Below, piece by piece: positions 17,176-25,065 of a stretch of 64,000 nt of DNA. The translations under genes were made by a program, and so were the position numbers. Numbering within the stretch: the stretch's first letter is position 1; each line of letters opens with the position of its first letter. The stretch is from Flavilitoribacter sp020436695 (GTDB lineage: Bacteria > Bacteroidota > Bacteroidia > Chitinophagales > Saprospiraceae): contig JAWKLQ010000016.1 in the NCBI GenBank assembly GCA_041392665.1, positions 62,001 to 126,000 of the forward strand. The letters run 5' to 3'. The notes beneath the pieces are model-generated. The model did no database searches and had not been told where the DNA came from. It saw only the letters and a program-made list of their open reading frames with translations.

Positions 17176-18309
17176 TTGTTCGACTTTACACTTCAACATA
17201 CCGATCCAAAATCCGGCGCCCGTGCCGGTCTGATCAATACAGATCATGGCGCCATCGAGACCCCGATCTTCATGCCGGTAGGTACTGCCGGTACGGTGAA
17301 AGGAGTGCATCAGTACGAATTGAAAGAACACATCGGTGCACAGATCATTCTGGGGAATACCTATCATTTGTATTTACGCCCGGGAATGGACGTCATGGGC
17401 AAAGCCGGCGGACTGCACCGCTTCAACGGCTGGAACGGCCCCATCCTCACCGATAGTGGCGGGTATCAGGTGTATTCGTTGAGCCAGCGTCGTAAGATCA
17501 CGGAAGAGGGCGTTACCTTTAGTTCGCACATCGACGGGTCCAAGCATACTTTTAGCCCGGAACGCTCTATGGAAATACAGCGCACTATAGGTGCGGATAT
17601 CATTATGGCTTTCGATGAGTGTCCGCCTTTCCCCTGTGAATACCGATACGCTAAGGATTCCATGGAACTTACGCACCGCTGGCTGGCGCGCTGCTGCGAA
17701 TATGTGGACAACACCGAAGGTCATTACGGGCACGAGCAGACCCTTTTCCCCATTGTGCAGGGGAGTACCTTCGACGATCTCCGGAAAGCGTCGGCTGAGG
17801 CGATTGCTTCCTTCGGTCGGGCCGGTAACGCTATCGGCGGCCTTTCCGTAGGAGAACCGGCTGAAGAAATGTATCGTGTGACCGATATGGTTTGCGACAT
17901 TCTGCCAAAGGACAAACCCCGTTATCTAATGGGCGTTGGTACGCCGGTCAACCTGCTGGAGTGTATAGCATTAGGTATTGATATGTTCGATTGTGTGCTG
18001 CCTACCCGCAATGCCCGCCACGGCATGCTTTATACGGCTGAAGGCATCATTAATATCAAGAACGCCAAATGGAAGGATGATTTCAGTCCGATCGACGAAG
18101 CGAGTACCTGTCCCAGCAGCCGTTTTTATACCAAAGCCTATCTTCGTCATCTGGTCCATTCCGGTGAATTACTGGGGGCTCAGATCGCCAGTTTGCATAA
18201 TCTGGCTTTTTTCCTTTGGCTGGTGAAAGAAGCACGGCGGCGTATTGTCGCCGGTGACTTTGCAAGCTGGAAAAATGAGATGGTACCCCGGTTGGAGCGG
18301 CGGCTCTGA
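17176..18309 (+). CDS. tgt: Queuine tRNA-ribosyltransferase (tRNA-guanine transglycosylase)
   Basis: 377 residues; TTG start chosen because MFDFTLQHTDPKSGARAG matches the family N-terminus. Catalytic features: TDSGGYQVYSL (Asp at about 93), the GNAIGGLSVGEP segment, and DMFDCVLPTRNARHG holding the nucleophilic Asp. The usual zinc site C-x-C-x-x-C...H appears as S-T-C-P-S-S then H in ASLHNL, so two of three zinc cysteines are serine. Exchanges guanine-34 for a queuosine precursor in tRNAs for Asp, Asn, His and Tyr. Confidence 0.92.
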   Translation: MFDFTLQHTDPKSGARAGLINTDHGAIETPIFMPVGTAGTVKGVHQYELKEHIGAQIILGNTYHLYLRPGMDVMGKAGGLHRFNGWNGPILTDSGGYQVYSLSQRRKITEEGVTFSSHIDGSKHTFSPERSMEIQRTIGADIIMAFDECPPFPCEYRYAKDSMELTHRWLARCCEYVDNTEGHYGHEQTLFPIVQGSTFDDLRKASAEAIASFGRAGNAIGGLSVGEPAEEMYRVTDMVCDILPKDKPRYLMGVGTPVNLLECIALGIDMFDCVLPTRNARHGMLYTAEGIINIKNAKWKDDFSPIDEASTCPSSRFYTKAYLRHLVHSGELLGAQIASLHNLAFFLWLVKEARRRIVAGDFASWKNEMVPRLERRL

Positions 18310-18322
18310 TATTACGCTGCTG

Positions 18323-18358
18323 CAATTCATCATTTGAGACGTTGCAAATGATGAATTG
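18323..18358. repeat. Perfect 14-bp inverted repeat after tgt
   Basis: CAATTCATCATTTG (18323-18336) and its exact complement (18345-18358), 8-base loop. It lies 14 bp past the tgt stop, between convergent genes, with no T-run. It may act as a stability or termination hairpin; it also resembles the word palindromes in miniature. Confidence 0.7.
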
Positions 18359-18421
18359 AGGCGATTTGAAATGGTATGCTTAAGAAAAAATGGGAAGGTT
18401 GGGAAAGAGATAGTCTACGAC

Positions 18422-18814
18422 TTACATTCGGGCTGCGATCCGGGCCGCCAGATCTGCCATTTCCTCCTGCGTCATCGGCACCGGCTCCCGGCCGAAGGTC
18501 ATATCAGAGATCTGATTGATGGGAACCAGATGGACGTGGGTATGCGGAACTTCCAGTCCGATTACGGAGAGCCCGATACGTTGGCAAGGCACCTCCGCTT
18601 CAATGGCCCGGGCTACCTTTTTGGCAAAGACCATTAAAGCGGAGAGGTGAGCATCTTCCAGGTCGAATACATAGTTGATCTCTTCTTTGGGGATCACCAG
18701 AGTATGCCCTTTCGCCAGGGGGCGAACATCCAGAAAAGCAAGAAACGCTTCGGTTTCGGCAATTTTGTAACAGGGGATCTCCCCGCGAACGATCCTGGTA
18801 AAGATGCTGGCCAT
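18422..18814 (-). CDS. HIT family protein (histidine-triad nucleotide hydrolase)
   Basis: 130 residues. Opens with SIFTRIVRGEIPCYKIAET and carries the histidine triad region as HTHVHLVPI (about residues 92-100), with LAKGHTLVIPKEEI in the middle. HINT-type enzymes hydrolyse AMP-linked phosphoramidates or dinucleotides. It starts 3 bp after greA on the same strand, so both are one operon. Confidence 0.92.
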   Translation of the reverse strand: MASIFTRIVRGEIPCYKIAETEAFLAFLDVRPLAKGHTLVIPKEEINYVFDLEDAHLSALMVFAKKVARAIEAEVPCQRIGLSVIGLEVPHTHVHLVPINQISDMTFGREPVPMTQEEMADLAARIAARM

Positions 18815-18817
18815 AAT

Positions 18818-19294
18818 TTATGCAGTGATATCTTTTACTTCAAAAGGAATAACACCGCCGTTGGGCGTTTTTACTTCAGCGATCTCACCTATTTTTTTAC
18901 CCAGCAGCGCCTGTCCCATAGGCGAACTAACAGAGATCTTTTTCGCTTTCAGATCAGCTTCCGATTCGGAAACAAGCTGATAGGTAATATCTTTTTTGGT
19001 TTTGACATTCTTGATGGTCACTTTGGTGAAAACAGTAACTTTGGAAGTGTCAATGGTGCTTTGATCCAGAATACGGGCATTAGCCATGATCTTCTCCAGG
19101 TCATTGATCTTCAGTTCCAGCAGGCCCTGGGCCTCTTTCGCCGCATCGTACTCGGCATTTTCAGAAAGGTCTCCCTTCTCTCTTGCTTCCGCAATGGCTT
19201 TGGCCACATCCGAACGGCCTTGGGTTTTGAGTTCATCCAGCTCAGTTTTCAGTTTGTCGTACCCTTCCTGACTCAAATAATTAATTCCAGCCAT
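18818..19294 (-). CDS. greA: Transcription elongation factor GreA
   Basis: 158 residues, the usual length. The N-terminal coiled-coil (about 1-75) includes GRSDVAKAIAEAREKGDLSENAEYDAAKEAQG, where the loop acidic residues that coordinate the cleavage magnesium (DLSENAEYD) are intact; the C-terminal FKBP-like domain holds SPMGQALLGKKIGEIAEVKTPNG. It rescues backtracked RNA polymerase. Copy 2 of the palindromic element ends (19312) only 17 bp upstream of its start, so the element must lie within or directly before the greA promoter/leader. Confidence 0.95.
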   Translation of the reverse strand: MAGINYLSQEGYDKLKTELDELKTQGRSDVAKAIAEAREKGDLSENAEYDAAKEAQGLLELKINDLEKIMANARILDQSTIDTSKVTVFTKVTIKNVKTKKDITYQLVSESEADLKAKKISVSSPMGQALLGKKIGEIAEVKTPNGGVIPFEVKDITA

Positions 19295-19311
19295 AATTCA
19301 TTGTTTTTAAG

Positions 19312-19435
19312 TGACGGAGAAAAAATAAATGAACCGATTTTAGGTTTTTAATATTTCGCTAAGCCATTGACTACCAGAAGGTAGCGTGTGAAATTTTCAA
19401 AACCTTTAGAAAAATTGGTTTACTTATTTCCGTCA
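19312..19435. repeat. TGACGGA/TCCGTCA palindromic element, copy 2 (MITE-like)
   Basis: Same element as 5989-6113 in the same orientation, about 124 bp, with terminal TGACGGA / TCCGTCA. The arms are almost the same as in copy 1, but the loop is different: here it folds as CTACC-AGAA-GGTAG. Arm changes relative to copy 1 are few. It sits in the greA upstream region. Confidence 0.85.
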
Positions 19436-19560
19436 AACTAATAAGATAAAAGCTTCCTCCCCCGTTCCGGCCTATTGCACAGAATCAGAGCTTTACACAC
19501 CAACTTCTAAAATTGAAAATTCGTGGGGTGTAGTGGGGAAGTCGTTAGTAAAAGGCGAAT

Positions 19561-19584
19561 AAAAAAGCCGGATTATGGCCCGGC
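19561..19584 (-). terminator. Second terminator of the PorV operon
   Basis: On the minus strand: GCCGG, 8-base loop, CCGGC, followed by six Ts. It lies directly beyond the first terminator (19597-19639). The sequence from 19441 to 19560 shows no gene. Confidence 0.75.
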
Positions 19585-19596
19585 ATATTTCGCAAT

Positions 19597-19639
19597 AAAA
19601 GGCAGGAACGCCCTCATACAGAAAGCGTTCCTGCCTTTA
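19597..19639 (-). terminator. First terminator of the PorV operon
   Basis: Eleven-pair stem GGCAGGAACGC (19601-19611) / GCGTTCCTGCC (19625-19635), loop of 13, extended by AAAA/TTTT pairs; minus-strand reading is followed by TTTTATT. Symmetric enough to act in both directions. It lies about 165 bp past the PorV-like stop at 19802; the spacer holds nothing recognised. Confidence 0.85.
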
Positions 19640-19801
19640 TAGAAATGTAAAATTAAACAGATTTTACAATATTATCAAGGGGGCTCCCAAAATTTATGTA
19701 GCAGAAAGGCCGGGTTGAAGAACCACTTTTCCTAAGAACCACCTGCTTACATATAACATTCATTTACAAATTTATCGAAGCCTTTGCCCCTGGAACGCCC
19801 T

Positions 19802-20857
19802 TTAGATACTGATCCGGATGCCGATATTGTGCGTCCCGCTCCACAGGCGTGTATGCCGGTAAGCGTAGTCGATACCAAACTTGGTGTTCTTGTTTTCCTT
19901 ACTCAGGGGCACCTCTATGGAAGCACCGGCACTCAGACCGGTATAGATGGCTTTCTGGTTCGGATCCAGGCTGGCGTTACTCAGATCGTACTTATAGCCG
20001 CCGCGCAGCATGAAACGCTCTTTGAGCGAATATTCAAAGCCCGCGCCTACCTGATCGGTAGTATAAGAATTGGAAGTGAAGTTGCCCAATACCGTCAGCC
20101 GGTTGATCTCCAAAAAGCGAAAATCGTACGACATGCCGATATTCAGCATGGAGGGGAGGTCGAAACCCGCTGCCCGCTGGCTCAGCGTGATCTCATGTCC
20201 GCTGGTGCCCGGAGATTCGGTATACACGGAAAGACCTTCTCCGTTGAATACCATCCGCGAACCTATATTACGCAGGGAGATGCCGAACTTGAAATTATCC
20301 TTTTCGCCGGCTACGTACTGCACTCCGGCATCGAGGGCAAAACCCAATGCGGATACATCGCTGATGGATTCGGAAACCAGACGCATCAGTACACCCACAG
20401 AGATTTTATTGTCAAAAGTATGCGCGTAACCAAAGCCCAGATTGAAGAAATTGGGTGAGTAGGTAACACCGGTGCCCTCCGGCTGGTCGGTAGTCGTTAC
20501 TTTGATCTCACCGAAGTCGATCGACATCAGGCTGAAGCCAAATGCACCGTTTTTGCCTACCCTTTGGGAGAGGCCCAGGGCATTCATACTGATACCGGTG
20601 CCCTGAAGGTAGAGGGAATGGCCCAATACCACTTCAGTTTTATTGATCCGTCCCATACCGGCTACGTTAAGTCGCATGGCTTCCACGCCGTAAATACTGG
20701 CCGTATTCATGGCGTGTAGTCCGGCCGTTCGGGCATAAGGGATCATCAAAAGCTCATAAGCACCGGCTTCACCCTGGCGGTCGGGGTTACCGGCTCGCAG
20801 ATCAAGCTGAATGCCGGCCAGGAACAGGAGTAGGAATAGAGGGTATAATCTAGTCAT
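19802..20857 (-). CDS. PorV/PorQ family outer-membrane protein (T9SS)
   Basis: 351 residues, signal peptide ending about residue 22 (LRAG). The mature N-terminus ELLMIPYARTAGLHAMNTASIYGVEAMRLNVAGM is the diagnostic start of PorV/PorQ-like FadL-related barrels (compare the usual G-x-x-x-A...-N-PA-G pattern). Family role: PorV shuttles T9SS cargo to the sortase PorU, and PorQ is an accessory. Third gene of the minus-strand operon after a TonB receptor and a giant surface protein, 62 bp behind the latter. It may be dedicated to exporting that neighbour; this is inferred from context. Confidence 0.85.
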   Translation of the reverse strand: MTRLYPLFLLLFLAGIQLDLRAGNPDRQGEAGAYELLMIPYARTAGLHAMNTASIYGVEAMRLNVAGMGRINKTEVVLGHSLYLQGTGISMNALGLSQRVGKNGAFGFSLMSIDFGEIKVTTTDQPEGTGVTYSPNFFNLGFGYAHTFDNKISVGVLMRLVSESISDVSALGFALDAGVQYVAGEKDNFKFGISLRNIGSRMVFNGEGLSVYTESPGTSGHEITLSQRAAGFDLPSMLNIGMSYDFRFLEINRLTVLGNFTSNSYTTDQVGAGFEYSLKERFMLRGGYKYDLSNASLDPNQKAIYTGLSAGASIEVPLSKENKNTKFGIDYAYRHTRLWSGTHNIGIRISI

Positions 20858-20919
20858 GTTATTTTTTTAGGGTTTAGACTTTCCAGATTTTGAAAACCTG
20901 GAAAGTCTATCTGTCAATA

Positions 20920-23900
20920 TTACAATCCCGTCGGGTCAAATTTCCGGTTGATACCGAACCACTTCACCGTTCGTTCACCGAGGCCTTCCGCCTTAATGTG
21001 AATGAGGTAAATACCACTGGCGATCGGAATACCTTTGCTGTTTTTCAGATCCCATTCCAGATCCGGAGCGATCTGTCCCTGGCGGATACCGTAGCCGTTG
21101 GCCCCTGGAGGGCCTTCGTCCCGGTTGTATTGACGGATGAACTTGCCGTCGAGCGAAAAGATCGTCACGATGCATTTGGCCGGGAGGTTAGTGATCTTGA
21201 TGATATTATCAAAGGAAGCCTGCTCGTAATCGGAAAATCCATAATATGGGTTAGGGACAATATTGATCTCATCCAGAGCCTGCTCCACACCGACCTCATC
21301 GAGTTCGGAAGCCTCGGCATTTTCCACTTTGAAGCGGTAAAGCGGATTGTATTTATTATCTCCGGTACCGGTGCGCTGATCGCCCGCCAGGAAGTCATTG
21401 TCCTGTTCTACATTGAACGGATTATTTACCCGGAGCTTGATGATCACATCTTCGGGGATCAGGCCGTCGGCGTAAGACAACATCTCGCGGCCGGGCCGGG
21501 GTAGGATCAGACCACTCCAGGTGATCTGGCTCAATACGCTCACCTTGGCCAGCGGAGCCGGGCCGGGCCGCATACGGGGCGCAAAACTGGCACATCCGTC
21601 GTAAGGGGTTTTGGTGACGTAGATCCAATGCTGACCTCCGGTGACGTAGTTATAATGTCCCAGGAAATCATTCTCGGCGTCCGGCGCATAGAAGATGGTA
21701 CTGGATGGGTTAAACATCATGTCGCGCCCATATTCCGTACCGGTGAGCAGCGTGCCGTCATAAGTGGAATTTTCTCCGAAGAAGATATTCAGTCGTTGCC
21801 CGGTTTCCACATCGATGGCGTAGCCCGGGAACCAGCCCATACCGATCTCATAAGGCGCACCGGGGTCCTGTTCCGGCAGTCCTTCTGAATTCGCATTCTT
21901 ACCTACGGACGGCGCATCCCGCAGGGTCATGTGTTCAGCGCTACCTTCCGGGAGAAAGCCGTAGTCGGGATAATAACGGTTGGCAGTTTCCACGATCACA
22001 CACTGACTCCAGAGGCTCTTATCGGAGGTCAGAACAATATCTACATTGTTCAGATCCTGAAAGTCCATCCGGGTCCTTACGATCGACTGGCCGTTATTGC
22101 CTTCCGTCCAGGCGGGCGTAAGATAGGGCGGGTCCTGCTCATTTTTGCGCTCCCAGTCGGCCAGATAGTACGGCATGAAATAGCCCGGTCCCATTTGCGT
22201 CAGCTCTCGTTCCGGATCCAGTGCATAAAAGCGTTCACCGAGGTTGGTAGGAATGAAATCGTACATCGTATTGTCGATGGAAGCGATGGCGGAGATGCCC
22301 AGCCGGGTGTTATCGGGTATACCGAAGAACCAGGGATCTACCTGATTCGGGTACTCTTCTTCGTAGCCGATCGCACCATTGTCGCCGTTAGGCGTAGTAC
22401 CTACATCGGGTACCTGCCCCAGGGTAACGGAGAAGCCGTACCGGGCGATGATCTGTTCGTTGAGCTGATCGATGGTGCCCTCGGAAACGATATCCGGTTG
22501 GGTGCGGTCGCTTAGGTTGCGCAATATCCAGGTAGTCGGCGCATCTAACTGGTTGTTGTTCATATTGGGATCGATGAAAGCCAGCTCAAATTCACCGTTG
22601 GTGACTTCGATGGGGTTGTAGATCTTGACATCGATCGGTCCTTCTCCTTCGCGATATTCCACAATGCCGTCAAAAGAGGAATTATCCCGGATGCCGGCTT
22701 CGATCCGGTCACGGGTATTGTTGCTGATATCCAGGAAGCGGCCGCCGTTACCTTCACCGTCGGCACGGTTAATGATCAGGCCATCGCCGTACTGGGCATT
22801 GAGATGCTCGCTGACGATCGGGCGCGGGATTACTACATAGTATGGATTTTCTCCGTCGCCAATGTTACCATCACCTTCCAGGTAAGGTTCCCGCTGGCCG
22901 ATACCCGTATTCGGGTTGAATGCTTCATATTCGTTAAAGGCATAAGCTACCGCTACGAAGTAGTATTTTTTGTGGTTGATCAGGGTACGGTCTCCTACGG
23001 CAAACTGATCTTCCGTAATTTGGAAAGTATGACGGATGCCCTGGTTTTGGGCTTCTACCTGCAATTCCGGAACAAATACTTCATTGGTAGTCGGCGTGAG
23101 ACCATCTTCCGGACTGAGCGAGCTCCAGTTGAAAATGGTGCCGATGCCGTTTTGCAGATCCACCTGATAGATCTCCCGCACTTTAGCCGGATCATCGCGG
23201 TCGGCCAGAGACACATCCGGTCCGGACAGTTGGAACAACCGATATCCTTCGAAACGATAAAGACTATCCGGCTGACCTTCCGGCAGTTTCAATACTTTGC
23301 CGGTATAAGCTTCGTAGGCGTTGTTGGACAGGCCGGTCGTATCATTGGAGAATATGGCAATGACTTCCTGGTCCAGCTCGATCCAGTCTATGGTAGGTGC
23401 ATCGGGACCGCGGGTCAGTTCAAAGCAGTTGTCGAACAGACTCTGAGCGACATCATCCGCATCCAGCAGTTTGCGGATATTCGGGCACGGATATACGGCA
23501 TTAGGTACCCATACCACACCAACGATCAATTCATTCACAGCACCGGGCTGGAGAATAAAAGGTCCGGAAGCCTGAACAGTACGGCGGTCGCCTACCGGCA
23601 GCCCCGCGCTACACATCGACCACCCATTGACGTCATTGGGTGTACTTGGGAAGGCGTAATTGATCGATGCCCCGTCCTGATAGCCGTCATCGCCAAAGGT
23701 GAACGGGCTACCGTCTTTCCATTTTCCGGAGAGATAGTTGTAGTACTCCTGTACCGTTTGCGGATCACTGGTGCCCGGAAGGGGCGTCGGATCACTGCCG
23801 GCATTATTGTAGTAGGTGAAAGAAGACATGCCCAGTTCATTGCCGTTCTCATCGCGCGGTCCGCGGAAGTAGTCGACGCCGAGCAGCGGAATTTCCGTGC

Positions 23901-24972
23901 CGTAGGTATTTACACCGCCTTCGCAGGTGGTACCGGTAGTACCGTCGGCCGCATCGGTATTGTATACATAGGCCAGACTCCGCGTGGTGTCACATCCGAC
24001 ATAGTCATCGGAAAAACAACCCAGGTCGGGGTCCACCCACATCGCGAAGTAGGTATCGTTGATACTTTCAATGGCCCGGTTGATGAGCTTATACCGCTGG
24101 AAGGTCATACTGTTGACCTCGTCGTTGGTCTTGTAAGCAAAGGCCTGCACCTGTACTTCCATCCGGATGGGCAGACCGTCCGATTCAGCGTGAATGTTAC
24201 CGGCATCGTTGTAGATCCAGAAGATCATTTCATCCGGGAATTGCGGTTCGGTACAGCCCCGGATCTCAATCATGGGGAAATCGCCGTCCACCGGATCATA
24301 GATGCCGTCTTCGTTTTCATCCCAGTATCCGGCGAGCCCCCGCGCTGCATCATCCGGCAGGTCAAAACCGTTAATGTCAAAAAAGTAGGGATTGCCGGCC
24401 GCCGGCCATGCTTTTACATCATCGGGAATATCATCCGGATCATAGGCCGTACCATTAGCCTGAGCGGTACGGAAATTAGATAAGTGGATCTTGATATTTT
24501 CTCCAGTTACTACAAAGAAGCGATCCCAGCGGGCGCAGGTGTCGCGGCCGGTCAGTCCTCGTTGCGGCCCTTCAAAGATGAGGGGTCCGGGCCAGAAGTC
24601 AAAATCACCACTGGAGCGCCCATAGGTTTGCGCCGCCACCTTAAATCCGCCGGGAGTGACACCGCCAAGCCAGACGGCACCGGCAAAAATGGAAGAAACT
24701 TCGGGTACGCCGGCAGGTACTTTCGGTACAATATAACGGCCGTCATTGCCGTCCCACCATACGTCACCGCCGGTGAGCAAACGGGCCCGAACGTTGTTGA
24801 TCTCCTGATCGATCTGGGATACCGCATTATCGCAAGCCTCCCGCAATGAAAGTTCCTGAGTGCTTTGGGGCTTCTTTATGCGTTTGTTATGGTTGGGATT
24901 AATCGTGGCTTCTACCCTGGAAACGACCAAAATACCAAGCAGGAGCAGTAAGCCTGTTTTAATTTTCCGCAT
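20920..24972 (-). CDS. Giant secreted surface protein, probable T9SS cargo (1350 residues)
   Basis: Signal peptide MRKIKTGLLLLLGILVVSRVEA. The mature protein begins with a Gln/Glu/Asn-rich stretch and DVWWDGNDGRYIVPKVPAG, then repeats with many aromatic and Asp/Asn-rich segments (DENEDGIYDPVDGDFP). The last ~90 residues (IVPNPYYGFSDYEQ; ITNLPAKCIVTIFSLDGKFIRQYNRD; GIPIASGIYLIHIKAEG) have the beta-sandwich pattern of T9SS or FlgD-Ig-like C-terminal domains. Other than that I recognise no catalytic domain. Found between a TonB receptor and a PorV-type barrel, a grouping known in Saprospiria and relatives. Confidence 0.75.
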   Translation of the reverse strand: MRKIKTGLLLLLGILVVSRVEATINPNHNKRIKKPQSTQELSLREACDNAVSQIDQEINNVRARLLTGGDVWWDGNDGRYIVPKVPAGVPEVSSIFAGAVWLGGVTPGGFKVAAQTYGRSSGDFDFWPGPLIFEGPQRGLTGRDTCARWDRFFVVTGENIKIHLSNFRTAQANGTAYDPDDIPDDVKAWPAAGNPYFFDINGFDLPDDAARGLAGYWDENEDGIYDPVDGDFPMIEIRGCTEPQFPDEMIFWIYNDAGNIHAESDGLPIRMEVQVQAFAYKTNDEVNSMTFQRYKLINRAIESINDTYFAMWVDPDLGCFSDDYVGCDTTRSLAYVYNTDAADGTTGTTCEGGVNTYGTEIPLLGVDYFRGPRDENGNELGMSSFTYYNNAGSDPTPLPGTSDPQTVQEYYNYLSGKWKDGSPFTFGDDGYQDGASINYAFPSTPNDVNGWSMCSAGLPVGDRRTVQASGPFILQPGAVNELIVGVVWVPNAVYPCPNIRKLLDADDVAQSLFDNCFELTRGPDAPTIDWIELDQEVIAIFSNDTTGLSNNAYEAYTGKVLKLPEGQPDSLYRFEGYRLFQLSGPDVSLADRDDPAKVREIYQVDLQNGIGTIFNWSSLSPEDGLTPTTNEVFVPELQVEAQNQGIRHTFQITEDQFAVGDRTLINHKKYYFVAVAYAFNEYEAFNPNTGIGQREPYLEGDGNIGDGENPYYVVIPRPIVSEHLNAQYGDGLIINRADGEGNGGRFLDISNNTRDRIEAGIRDNSSFDGIVEYREGEGPIDVKIYNPIEVTNGEFELAFIDPNMNNNQLDAPTTWILRNLSDRTQPDIVSEGTIDQLNEQIIARYGFSVTLGQVPDVGTTPNGDNGAIGYEEEYPNQVDPWFFGIPDNTRLGISAIASIDNTMYDFIPTNLGERFYALDPERELTQMGPGYFMPYYLADWERKNEQDPPYLTPAWTEGNNGQSIVRTRMDFQDLNNVDIVLTSDKSLWSQCVIVETANRYYPDYGFLPEGSAEHMTLRDAPSVGKNANSEGLPEQDPGAPYEIGMGWFPGYAIDVETGQRLNIFFGENSTYDGTLLTGTEYGRDMMFNPSSTIFYAPDAENDFLGHYNYVTGGQHWIYVTKTPYDGCASFAPRMRPGPAPLAKVSVLSQITWSGLILPRPGREMLSYADGLIPEDVIIKLRVNNPFNVEQDNDFLAGDQRTGTGDNKYNPLYRFKVENAEASELDEVGVEQALDEINIVPNPYYGFSDYEQASFDNIIKITNLPAKCIVTIFSLDGKFIRQYNRDEGPPGANGYGIRQGQIAPDLEWDLKNSKGIPIASGIYLIHIKAEGLGERTVKWFGINRKFDPTGL

Positions 24973-25065
24973 GATCTGTCATTTATATTTTCTTGGTGTT
25001 GTCGAAAGAAATCAGTCCCGATGCCGAGTTACAGTCAGTTAGCCGGGCGGCATCCGGTGATGTTA

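Noticed and set aside
22804..24483. 559-codon open frame on the plus strand inside the giant surface-protein gene
   Set aside because: It lies wholly opposite the 1350-residue gene, has no recognisable domain or signal peptide, and its composition (many Arg, Ile, Val) is that of a reverse-complement shadow.
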